From NCBI GenBank assembly GCA_028023455.1, contig JAQFVV010006246.1:299501-363500 (forward strand): DNA of 64,000 nt, read 5' to 3'. Below, piece by piece: positions 48,396 to 58,914 of this stretch; position 1 is the first letter of the stretch; each line of letters begins with the position of its first letter. The notes below the pieces were generated by a model, which was given only the letters and a program-made list of their open reading frames with translations, ran no database searches and had not been told where the DNA came from. The translations under genes and the position numbers were made by a program. The stretch is from Epiperipatus broadwayi. Its lineage: Eukaryota; Onychophora; Udeonychophora; Euonychophora; Peripatidae.

Positions 48396-49776
48396 TATAT
48401 TGACATGAACTCTAAATTTAAAAAAATAACTAAGAACTTTCGTTCAAGCTTATGAACTTCTATCTGACTTTTAAGTTTAAAATCAATTAATAATGTTTAA
48501 TTTTATATGTTTTCCGATTGATAAAAATCATTTCCATTTTTTTTCTTTCTTATTGTAAAAATTGTTTATTGTTTAAATTTTAAATGATGAAATTTAGGTT
48601 GGGTATAGACGTTGCATAGATTCGTTAGCGGTTGATAATGTTGTGGTTTTCACATTTGATTAGAATATATGTCAACGATATCACTGCAAGCATCTTACGA
48701 TGAATGCTAATGGGATTTGTATATTCCCTATGCAAGTGACGTTTATCGATGACTTTGTATTTTGATCGGTTGTGTTTAATTTGGAATGTTTTTGACCATG
48801 GAATCTGTGCAGCTAATCTGTACTCAACATTTTAAAACAAATTTTATAAAATGCATTTGTGCGAACGTATTTAAATGTTAAATTTAAGTCGGGCGTGAAT
48901 GGCTATATAGTTTTGTAAAGTTATATTAAGGGAGGGTAATCTTAGGTTATTCATTTCGTAGTTGAATTGGTTCAATGGATTGGATATATTTGTGTAATTA
49001 GTAGATGTAGTATGAGGTCCGCTACGGGCAGGATTATAGATATACACCACACACCCTCTGTTTGCCTATGGATGGGTTTGTAAGTCAGCAGAAGACCGCA
49101 GTCCATTCCTATGGAGTTTTTTGTTTATTGTTCTACTTGCCAACAGATGTCACATTCCTGTTGGTGGAGAGTCAATGTCTTCTCTATTTCTACTTATTGT
49201 TCAGATGTATGTTTCCTGACAGTATAGTATTTTGTATTGTCGTATCATGCTACATTGAATACATGAATGTATCAGATGAATTGGCGCCAGTTTGGTTGCG
49301 AAATTTGTTGCCTAAGGTTAAATCAGGGAAGGATATTTTCCTTTCAAATGCAAATCTATGTAGTCTATTCATACTTGACCATCTAAATAAAATATTAAAC
49401 TCATTGAAATTTATGTAAATGTACAATTAAAGAGTAATATAAAAATCTAAAAATGTTAAACCTATTCCTCGAGTTTAGAATGATTTTATATGTGCGTAAA
49501 TAAATATTTTTATGTGTTAATTTCTGGCAGTGGCTTTTATTCTTTTATATTTAAGATATAAAATTTATATTTTGTTATCTCTGCTACTCCACTGAGCTAG
49601 TGACTTGGGCTAACGATCGGAATATTTAGATAAAGTGGAATCTTAACAGCGCGTATCTGCCTACTTTATAAATTTTTCTAGGCTCAAATGCCTAGATGGG
49701 GCCCTTGTAGTGTAGATATTGTTTTTGCGGTTAGATTCGATCTTCACTTGCATTTCGATCGTTATAATTTGGTGTT
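48396..49776. other. Unassigned segment before the LTR element
   Basis: Contains a 118-codon plus-strand frame (49062-49418) in a less AT-rich stretch with no recognisable domain, and TAGACGTTGCATAG/ATCGATGAC-type words unusual for the window. It could be intron, or LTR sequence if the LTR starts at 47703. Confidence 0.35.
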
Positions 49777-50400
49777 TAAACAGATATACTGTTCCTCGTA
49801 TATATATTCAAAAGATCCCCCTCCCATTTAAAATGACTAGCATGATTTGATCAAATTGGGAAAAAAATAAAGCAAAACGTTTATAGTTTCAAAATTACGA
49901 GGTAAATAAAAGCTGTGATTTGTTAAAAAGATTATATTTTTAATTTTTTGATCGATGGTTTTGTATAAAGTGTTATATCATTTTGCTTTCTTATCTCTCA
50001 CACTAAAAAAATTAGATTATCCAATCATTAAGAAGAAAAGAAAAAACATTTGGGCTAAAATGAGGCAGTATGCAAATCAGACACGGCGGAAAAGAAAGCT
50101 GTTCTATCAATTCAGAGAGAGGTAGATCAAATTGGATTTTTTTTTTTTAGTGTATTACTCAATTCTGACTTTCGTCTTCTTAAAATATAGCTTTTACAAA
50201 CACTTAAAAATGGAAAAAGAAAGCATTATTAAGGGAATTGTAATGATAAAAGAGTAAACTAACAGCTTCAGCTCTCCATACCAAGCCATGATTTTATGGA
50301 TAATGTTATTGAAATGAAATGATTTTTTTTACTATTCTTGAATAAATGGAAGGTAACTATTTATAAAATATTTGAATATAAAATTACAAATGCTTAATTT

Positions 50401-51080
50401 TTATATGAACTTTAAATGCTTCTCTGTGTATAAATATGAAACTTATATGAACTTTAAATGCTTCTTTGTGTATAAATATAAAACTTATATGAACTTTAAA
50501 TGCTCCTCTGTGTATAAATATGAAACTATATGAACTTTAAATGCTTCTTTGTGTATAAATATGAAACTTATATGAACTTTAAATGCTTCTTTGTGTATAA
50601 ATATGAAACTTATATGAATTTTAAATGCTTCTCTGCTCATTGACATTAGACTTGCAAAATGTTTTAATGCTCAGATGGATATTGAATTGGTGGAAATAAT
50701 CCAAACCAGATTACTGAAAGTAATAAAATATTATATGATTTCTAAATGCTTCTCTGCTTATTGACATGAGACTTGCAAAATGTTTTAATGCTCAGATGGA
50801 TATTGAATTTGTGGAAATAATCCAAACCAGATTACTGAAAGTAATAAAATATTATATGATTTCTAAATGCTTCTCTGCGTATTAACATGAGACTTGCAAA
50901 ATGTTTTAATGCTCAGGTGGATATTGAATTTGTGGAAATAATCCAAACCAGATTACTGAAAGTAATAAAATATTATATGATTTCTAAATGCTTCTCTGCG
51001 TATTGATATGAGATTGCGAAATGTTTAATACTCATATGACATTGATTTTGGTGGAAATAATTTAAACCACATTAATGGAC
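50401..51080 (+). repeat. Two nested tandem arrays in the LTR (42-bp and about 121-bp units)
   Basis: Five copies of a 42-bp unit (TTATATGAACTTTAAATGC..., 50401-50609), each containing TGTGTATAAATA, a TATA-like word, are followed by three full and one diverged copy of a roughly 121-bp unit (CTTCTCTGC...GACTTGCAAAATG...CAAACCAGATTACTG). The 3' LTR has only one short unit and two full plus one diverged long unit. Confidence 0.9.
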
Positions 51081-51543
51081 TTGAAAATGAACTATTGCAA
51101 AGTTGAACTGTTTGTAGGCATCATTTCTTGAGTGGAACTTGGAATTAGACATTATAAATTGTTAAATAAAATAATTGTTACCTAAAACTACTTTTAGTTC
51201 TCCGGTTGTTCAGTTTTGTTTATTTGTTTGTTTATTTATTCATTTGTTTATTCTTTTTGCATCACTAGTCATTCATTGAACTGATTCATAGGAATATCAT
51301 GCTACTGAGCTATGTCAGGCATAATTAGACCCTTGTAAGTAAGGTTGTGGTGAAGTTGAGCTCTAGTGGTGCTGTTTGCCAAGTCAAACATATAAATAAC
51401 TAGATGCTTCTAACCTCTATGTTGCCACATCTTCTGATGAGCATTAAATATTGTTGTAGGGGCCGTTAACATCTGCATCTGAGAATACCAATTGATTGTT
51501 CCTTCCTGCAACATGCTCATCAGAAAATTGTCATGACCGATGT

Positions 51544-51549
51544 AATAAA
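51544..51549 (+). terminator. Polyadenylation signal in 5' LTR
   Basis: AATAAA, 24 bp before the LTR end; conserved at 55486-55491 in the 3' LTR. Confidence 0.7.
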
Positions 51550-51562
51550 GGGGTTGTACGGG

Positions 51563-51733
51563 GTCTGGTTGCATTTGGCGCCCTACTGTGAGGCCTTATC
51601 TGGCTAGCCTACTCATAGGCCGGTTACATTTGGCACCCTACTGTGAGGCCTTATCTGGCTAGCCTACTCATAGGCCGGTTAATTTGCTGCCCTACTGTGA
51701 GGTCCGATCTAGATAGCCTACTCATAGGAATAA
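51563..51733 (+). repeat. Triplicated LTR-end / primer-binding-site segment
   Basis: A 54-55-bp unit (GGTTGCATTTGGCGCCCTAC, then TGTGAGGCCTTATCTGGCTA, then GCCTACTCATAG) is present three times in tandem. The first TGGCGCCC (51576) lies two bases after the LTR end; the second copy has TGGCACCC (51631) and the third TGCTGCCC (51685). Each unit therefore repeats the junction of the LTR terminus and the primer-binding site. Confidence 0.88.
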
Positions 51734-51987
51734 GCAGATCACGATTCTGTGATATGAACAGTGCTTATGATGTAGTGATGTAACTTGTTAAGGAAGGGTG
51801 GAAAAATAAAAGTTTAAAAGAAAAACAACACAAAAATGAATGGCATAAAGAATGAAACAGGCATTTCAAAGAAGATGGAGTAAAATCATGGTGTGGATGG
51901 AGAGAGAAGCTTATTAAAGTTGAAATAAAAAAATACAAATAAACTAGAATAAAATATTGATGAAAACCAGATCAAAAACAAAAAAAA

Positions 51988-53332
51988 ATGATGAATACAG
52001 AAAGCATAGAGGACCCTCCTAAGAAAGAAGATAAACAAGAAGCCAAAGCAGATGAGGAATCAGAGAAAACAGGGGAGATGTCTATGTTAGCCCAGTTATT
52101 GGAAATTATAAAAGCAGACCAAAAGAAAAGAGATGAACAAAGAGAAGATGATATCAAACAAAGAGAAGAAGATAACCAATAAAGAGATAAACAAAGAGAA
52201 AATGATATCAAACAAAGAGAAGAAGATAACCAAAAAAGAGATAAACAAAGAGAAGATGATATCAAACAAAAAAAGAAGATAACCAAAAAAAGATAAGCAA
52301 AGAGAAGAAGATAACAAGCAGGCAATAGAAGTAAACCAAAGAATAGAAAAACAAATTATAGAAGCAGTGAAAAATCAAAATGAAAAGTTCAACCAGTTGA
52401 TAAAGGAAATAATTCAGTCTAAAAAATTGGATGAGGAGGAAACTTTGGAATTTCCAACCAAAGATATTTTAAAGGAATCACAAATTGAATATCCTATTAC
52501 TGATGAAGCAAAATTTGAGATTGTTAAAAAGAAAGAAATTGAAATTATAAAGGGTGATCTTGAAATTGTCAGTCTACCTTCAGGAAAACTTCTGATTGTG
52601 GAATATACCTCTAAAATTGAAAAGAAAGAAGCAGTATATACAGAAGCTGAGACTGAAATATCAAACACAGCAAAAGAGTTTCAAATGGATGAAAATAAAT
52701 CTAATAAAGCAAAATTAAAATCTTCTGATCTTCAAGAAGATGAAAAACATGAAAATAAACATAATCAAAAACTTAATTCTCATTTAACTAAGGAACTGTC
52801 CAATATAGAAGAAAATGTTTCAGAAAAATTGTCTGATATATGCTATGAAATAGTAACAGAGATAGAGAAAGAAACCATAAATTGGAAAGAAAAGTGTGTT
52901 AGTCCTCAGCCATATATAAAAATTATAAACAAAAGCTCAATAAACTCAAATCAAAAATTGAGTACAGAAAAAAAATATATAAAGACAGTTATTAAAAATA
53001 TAGTTGCTTACGCAGGAAAAGACACCAAAAAGGAATCTGAAAACTCGGGATTTATCAGTGTGAAAAAAATTAAGCAACAAGAAACTTTTACAAATACCAA
53101 AAAAATAATTACTATAGCAGAAGAACCATTTAAAAAGAAACTTTTATGTAAAAATGAAGTACCACCATGGAAGAGGAACAGGAGGAAATCCACAGATGGT
53201 GTTCATGGTCCATATCGGACATGTATAATTAGAAGATCAAACAGTAACAAGGATCTCCAAAAAAAATACAGAAGTGAAGAAGCAAGACACCACAGTAATG
53301 TTAAACATGATAAATTTTCAACAAAAAGATGA
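51988..53332 (+). pseudogene. Coiled-coil gag-like protein of the LTR element
   Basis: The N-terminal part (51988-52182) is acidic, then MLAQLLEIIKADQKKRDEQRE followed by three roughly 54-bp repeats encoding highly charged DDIKQREEDNQKRDKQRE-type coiled coil, like many gypsy Gag N-termini. One CAA codon has become TAA (52180-52182), and an indel in the third repeat shifts frame. The remaining 321-codon frame (52367-53332) is Lys/Glu-rich, with no CCHC zinc knuckle or protease motif, and ends in a basic tail (WKRNRRKS, RTCIIRRSN). It probably packages RNA in trans-mobilised particles if intact in other copies (inference). Confidence 0.6.
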
Positions 53333-54006
53333 TCCAGAAATATGTCACCTCATAATACAAAAGAGGACTATAGGAGAACTGATCATGATCTTCAGTCTCC
53401 CAAACCAGGTTGCAGTTATAATTCAGAATAAAATAGAGATAGCTGATGGAAAAAGTTTGTGAGTGTGATGTAGTGATGCATGAACTTGGGTTTTTCATGT
53501 GAGATGGTGGATGATTGAGCAGAGCTGCTTGGATGCATTGTGTTATGATGCTCCGAAGTATATGCTCGGCACTATCCAGACCTGGATGTGTGCTCCAAGA
53601 GTAGTCCAGCAGTGCGTATATATATATAGGTCTAATGTATAGGCCTTGCTCTCATGAATAGGCCAAATGACAGCCCCTAAGGACTCAAAGAAGCTGAGCA
53701 GGGTTGGCTGAGTGCCAAATTGTTTTTTGTCCTCTGGCTCCTACTCTTGGTTGGATGATACTTCTAGGTACAAGAGAGGTAGTGCTTAAAAATGAGATAT
53801 TTTCTCATGACATCATGGGGCGGTGCATGCTGGTAGTTTGTGCTTGGCTGTCTACTTATCCTGGCATTGGAGGCTACAGTTCATGTATTCACTTTTCCAT
53901 CTCATCTTACCATTTCATCAGCACATCTAAAACCAAGCAGTAATGAGAAATGATGTGTATAGTATATGGAATGAAATTGTACTTCCAGGCGATTTCATCC
54001 CAAAAT
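53333..54006 (+). other. 3' part of the LTR element's internal region
   Basis: Less AT-rich, non-coding apart from a 79-codon frame (53704-53943) with no known domain. Contains ATAGGCC words like those in the triplicated leader (TCATAGGCC). Confidence 0.5.
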
Positions 54007-54020
54007 TTGGTGGGGGGTAA
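54007..54020 (+). other. Polypurine tract
   Basis: TTGGTGGGGGGTAA immediately before the TG that starts the 3' LTR; primes plus-strand synthesis in LTR elements. Confidence 0.7.
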
Positions 54021-55515
54021 TGAAACAGATATACTGTTCCTCATATATATATTCAAAAGATCCCCCCCCATTTAAAAATGACTAGCATGATTTGATTAAA
54101 TTGGGAATGAAATAAAGCAAAACGTTTATAGTTTCAAAATTAAGAGGTAAATAAAAGCTGTGATTTGTTAAAAAGATTATATTTTTAATTTTTTGATCGA
54201 TGGTTTTGAATAAAGTGTTATATCATTTTGCTTTCTTATCTCTCACACTAAAAAAATTAGATTATCCAATCATTAAGAAGAAAAGAAAAAAACATTTGGG
54301 CTAAAATGAGGCAGTATGCAAATGAAAGCTGTTCTATCAATTCAGAGAGAGGTAGATCAAATTGGATTTTTTTTTAGTGTATTACTCAATTCTGACTTTC
54401 ATCTCCTTAAAATATAGCTTTTACAAACACTTAAAAATGGAAAAAGAAAGTGTTATTAAGGGAATTGTAATGATAAAAGAGTAAACTAACAGCTTCAGCT
54501 CTCCATACCAAGCCATGATTTTATGGATAATGCTATTGAAATGAAATGATTTTTTTTTTACTATTCTTCAATAAATGGAAGGTAACTATTTATAAAATAT
54601 TTGAATATAAAATTACAAATGCTTAATTTTTATATGAACTTTAAATGCTTCTTTGTGTATAAATATGAAACTTATATGAATTTTAAATGCTTCTCTGCTT
54701 ATTGACATTAGACTTGCAAAATGTTTTAATGCTCAGATGGATATTGAATTGGTGGAAATAATCCAAACCAGATTACTGAAAGTAATAAAATATTATATGA
54801 TTTCTAAATGCTTCTCTGCTTATTGACATGAGACTTGCAAAATGTTTTAATGCTCAGATGGATATTGAATTTGTGGAAATAATCCAAACCAGATTACTGA
54901 AAGTAATAAAATATTATATGATTTCTAAATGCTTCTCTGCGTATTGATATGAGATTGCGAAATGTTTAATACTCATATGGACATTGATTTTGGTGGAAAT
55001 AATTTAAACCACATTAATGGACTTGAAAATGAACTATTGCAAAGTTAAACTGTTTGGAGGCATCATTTCTTGAGTGGAACTTTGAATTAGACATTATAAA
55101 TTGTTAAATAAAATAATTGTTACCTAAAACTACTTTTAGTTCTCCGGTTGTTCAGTTTTGTTTATTTGTTTGTTTATTTATTCATTTGTTTATTCTTTTT
55201 GCATCACTCATCATTCATTGAACTGATTCATAGGAATATCATGCCACTGAGCTATGTCAGGCATAATTAGACCCTTGTAAGTAAGGTTGTGGTGAAGTTG
55301 AGCTCTAGTGGCGCTGTTTGCCAAGTCAAACATATAAATAACTAGATGCTTCTAACCTCTATGTTGCCACATCCTCTGATGAGCAGGAAATATTCTTGTA
55401 GGGGGCATTAACATTTGCATCTGAGAATACCAATTGATTGTTCCTTCCTGCAGCATGCTCATCAGAAAATTGTTACGACCGATGTAATAAAGGGGTTGTA
55501 CAGGGTCCGGTTACA
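54021..55515 (+). repeat. 3' LTR
   Basis: TGAAACAG...GGTTACA. By eye highly similar to the 5' LTR, apart from the tandem arrays, which are contracted here (one short unit, three long units in all). AATAAA at 55486-55491. It abuts (AT)n at 55516. Confidence 0.88.
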
Positions 55516-57449
55516 ATATATATATATATTGTATGAAAAAATTTATTTTTTTTATTTATATTGGGAATTGACACATATACACACACCTAGTAACATAATT
55601 ATGCTTACAAGTAAATTTGTTGCACATGAATGTTAAAAATTGATAGAAATTTAGCACTAGGAGAGATGGATTTTTAAAGTAGTTAATGACCTACATTGGT
55701 GAAAATGGAGATGGGTAATTTGAAGCTGATTTCTCTAAATGTTTTAACTCTATGATCTAACTAACCTTTCTCTATTCTTTTGTCGATCAACATTATGCTT
55801 AAATTTATAAAAATATATGTTAAATGGGATGGGCAAGTATGTGCAAGCATTGAGTGTATATTTTTTAAAATAAAAATATATTTTGAATATAAGATTTTTA
55901 TTTATCCACTTTAGAAATTAATGCACACACATCACACTATATGATATGAACATTGGGCTTACTTTTATTAAGGGAAAGGGGGGAAATATTTGTTATTGTT
56001 ATTATTACCATTTAAATGTAAACAATTTATCATTATTAATTATGTAAATTTTCTATTTGTATTATTAATGATTAATCACTAATAAATGTTAATTTGTATT
56101 TTATTAAAAGAGGTGTATATATTTCTTAAGAGTTGATCATTGTCTTGTGACAATAGTTATGATCATTCATCATCATTGATGAATGTCAATCTTTAAGTCA
56201 TAATTTAAATATGATAATATTTTGGATAAATAATTTTAGGTTGATAAAAGATTAGTTTTATGTTGTTAGTTCTAAAGCTGTGATTGGAAGTATCATTATC
56301 ATCATCATCATCATCTTATTAATCAAGTCTTAATAGCATTTACTGGCCATAAACAAATAATGGTTCTGAGATTATTTGTTTATTATCAGTGAGCCATCAT
56401 AAAATAATGACTACCATCGAAGATCTTCAAATGTCACTCAAGGTTTAGTGAATTGCCTATGGAACTTAAAATAATAGTGTGGACTTCTAGAAAAACTCAG
56501 GGGGTTCTGCTTTACCATAAGTTAAAAATATTTTTTTATTCGTTCCAAAGTATATAAATTATTTAATTAAATCTCCACTCAATCTAAAAATAAATCTGCA
56601 ATTTTAAACAGTATTTAATCTCATAATTATTATCTGTATTTCCTCATTATTGTATTTGTAGTGTGTCTTGTAATCTTAGTTTTTGGATTCCATGTTTGCT
56701 TTTAATTTGATTTATTGGATAGTGAGATTATATTTTATATGCTTAATATGCCTTCTTGTTTATTATAAACTAGTGGTAAATGCTTTGGCAGTGTTCCCAT
56801 AAATTTAATTTGCTCTCCTGTCCCTATTTTATTGTCCAATAAATAATTTAAATTACTGGGTTTGCACTTTTTGTAAACCACAAATCTTTTGGCTGGTTGT
56901 TTATCATGTTTGTTGTTCTAGTTTTCTGTAGTTGGAGATTTGATTTCTTCCTACCTACATTATGTAAGACTGTAATCATTCTTCAAGGTTTAATGTATTG
57001 TATGTGAAATCAACCATGAATTAACTTAAAAGTGATATATATGTCCCATAGACAAAATTACATCTCTAGTTCAAAGTATTAGGAAGTGCTGACCTACACT
57101 GTTTCATTGATTTTCTAGATCATAGTGTTTTCATATCTCTGAATTAAAAAAATAGAATTGTTGTTCTTTTATAAATTGCCAGCAGAAAAATACTATTAGT
57201 CCCCTTTGAAATTGTAGGTGATAGAATTTTTTTTCTGCTAAAGCTTTCAATGTTTTTTTTTTATATTTTCAGCTCATATACACTCTCTGATTGAATTAAC
57301 TTACAAAAATCTATGTCAAACTTTCATATTTAGTTTGCTAGATTTAATTTACATTTTTTATTGAATTGTAATATTTTTTTTCAAATTATTTAAACTTAAT
57401 TTAGCTGATGTTTGTCTTACTACTTTTATTTCTTGATTATTTGAACAAT
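55516..57449. other. AT-rich DNA, possibly an LTR body
   Basis: Begins with (AT)n followed by TGTATG at 55530. If the LTR ending at 57595 starts there, it would be about 2.07 kb, but this cannot be confirmed without its partner. No gene recognised; (ATC)n at about 56294-56315. Confidence 0.35.
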
Positions 57450-57627
57450 ATTAAAGATCTCTTGCTTTCACCCTGAGTATAGTCAGAGCAAACTATCACC
57501 ACCATCCATGTATGATCTTGGTAAACAAATTTTTCAGATATGCAGTGATCTGGAGGCACCCTCTGTGATCGAGGGTAGATTGAGTGACCGTTACATACTA
57601 AATAAATTTTGGTGCCCAATATGGGAC
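57450..57627 (+). mobile_element. LTR 3' edge and primer-binding site of a second LTR element
   Basis: TGACCGTTACA (57585-57595) is a typical LTR terminus; 13 bp later TTGGTGCCCAATATGGGAC (57609-57627) is a tRNA primer-binding site almost identical to the one on the minus strand at 21.22 kb. The 150 bp upstream is less AT-rich, like a U5 region. Confidence 0.6.
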
Positions 57628-57929
57628 TTTGAGTTTAAAAGCCCATGTGAGATATTGTCCAGATAATTGTAAAATATTTCAGGTGTAGGAGGCAAGATTT
57701 AGTAGATGTGGATCAGTTTTTGTTAGTTATGGCATGGATTGTTGGAGCAGTTTTGTATAAGGGGTTCATCTTTTTAATATGATAATAATATAAAACAGTT
57801 AAATAGTGTTTTTTGTTTCTTTGCATTTAATGTTTAACATAAGAAAGTTTTTAAAAAAATAATATTAAGAAGTTATATTTTTGGAAAAGTGAAAATAAAA
57901 GTTAGAGTGGGTTTAAGATTATTTTGAAA

Positions 57930-58560
57930 ATGGGGGTAGTTGAGAAAGAATGGTCAGAGACCAGGGCAATGATGATGATAATGTATATGATGAGCGAAAT
58001 GCAGCAAGAATTCAAGCTAAGCAAGCAGGCAATAATAGAAGAAATTATTGAATTCAGAGGTGAAATGAGAAGATAAATAATGGGAAAAGTAGAGGAGAAT
58101 CAGGAGGTTAGAAAAACTATAGAAAATGATTTGACTAAAGAAAATTCAATGACATAAGAAATATAGAAATTGAATAAGAACAGGATAGTGTTCAGACTGC
58201 GAATCTGGAAATAATGTTTGAAATAAGTAGAGTGGAGAGAGAGAGATAGTGTGATGGAAAAAAAATCTAGAAGAAAGCTATAGGTTAAAGGCTGTAAATA
58301 ATATTACACAGTATATTTTAAGGAACAAACAGATGTCATATATAGAAAAAATCTTATTTCAAACATTCATAAAGATTGTTGAAAGTAAAAAATTTCCATT
58401 TACTAGTGCTTATAGATAAATAATAAAGTGAGATAGTTTGTGGAATTTTGCTAGGTCTAAAGATTTTCAGATATATGAGGCAGAAAATATAACAGAACAT
58501 GAAAGGGATAAAACAAAAGGATTATAGGCCAGGAAAATTCAAGAGGGAAAATTGACTTAC
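57930..58560 (+). pseudogene. Degraded gag-like coiled-coil region
   Basis: Following the primer-binding site, a purine-rich plus-strand stretch reads MMSEMQQEFKLSKQAIIEEI, IEFRGEMRR, then GKVEENQEVRKTIENDL before stops accumulate. The charged helical composition suits a Gag N-terminus of the same general kind as the 52-kb element. No zinc knuckle or pol domain follows. Confidence 0.4.
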
Positions 58561-58914
58561 ATCATGGAGCTAGTTGGTAGAGAAAAAAAAACCTCTGGAC
58601 AAAGGTAAAAAAATTAACTTTTAGTGAATGAACAGCTTTTAAAAAAAATCAAATCAGGATTTATTCATGGATTATGAGACTGGAGAACTATATTGTAATA
58701 AAATATAATTTTAGATAGTGCAGGACAAATGTTCAGCCAGGTTTGTAAGAGGGTTTTAAAATGTTTAAATTTTAAAAAAAATAGCACAGGATTGCTTTTA
58801 TTATTTTTTGTTGTCTCCTGTTGCCATTGAACTTGATGCTATATCTGATTCAAAGATCCCTTCACAACACTATCACTAAGTTTTATTTTTATAAAGTTAT
58901 TTAAAAATGTATGG

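Larger units (their letters stand above)
49777..51573 (+). repeat. 5' LTR
   Basis: From about AAACAGATATACTG to GGTTGCA. Contains a polyadenylation signal AATAAA at 51544-51549 and a 12-bp inverted pair TTCTGATGAGCA (51432-51443) / TGCTCATCAGAA (51514-51525) shortly before it. It is about 300 bp longer than the 3' LTR because of extra tandem-repeat units. The first base is uncertain: the 3' LTR starts TGAAACAG whereas this copy has TTTAAACAG. Confidence 0.82.
49777..55515 (+). mobile_element. Non-autonomous LTR retrotransposon with long LTRs
   Basis: Two long direct repeats (49777-51573 and 54021-55515) flank a 2.45-kb internal region. A TGGCGCC-type primer-binding site follows the 5' LTR by two bases and a GGTGGGGGG polypurine tract precedes the 3' LTR. 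The internal region holds a coiled-coil gag-like frame and no RT, RNase H or integrase, so it needs proteins in trans. The 3' LTR ends GGTTACA and the 5' LTR ends GGTTGCA. The right flank is (AT)n; no 5-bp target duplication matches the left flank at 49770, which leaves the left boundary uncertain. Confidence 0.85.

Noticed and set aside
51430-51470. CTGATGA with a nearby AAA in the 5' LTR (also 55376 with GAAA) as a further hammerhead
   Set aside because: No stem II between the boxes and no UH triplet with matching stem I. It is better explained as the arm of the LTR hairpin.
51972-52325. Minus-strand Leu/Phe/Ser-rich ORFs resembling membrane proteins
   Set aside because: Antisense of the charged coiled-coil repeats of the gag-like frame.
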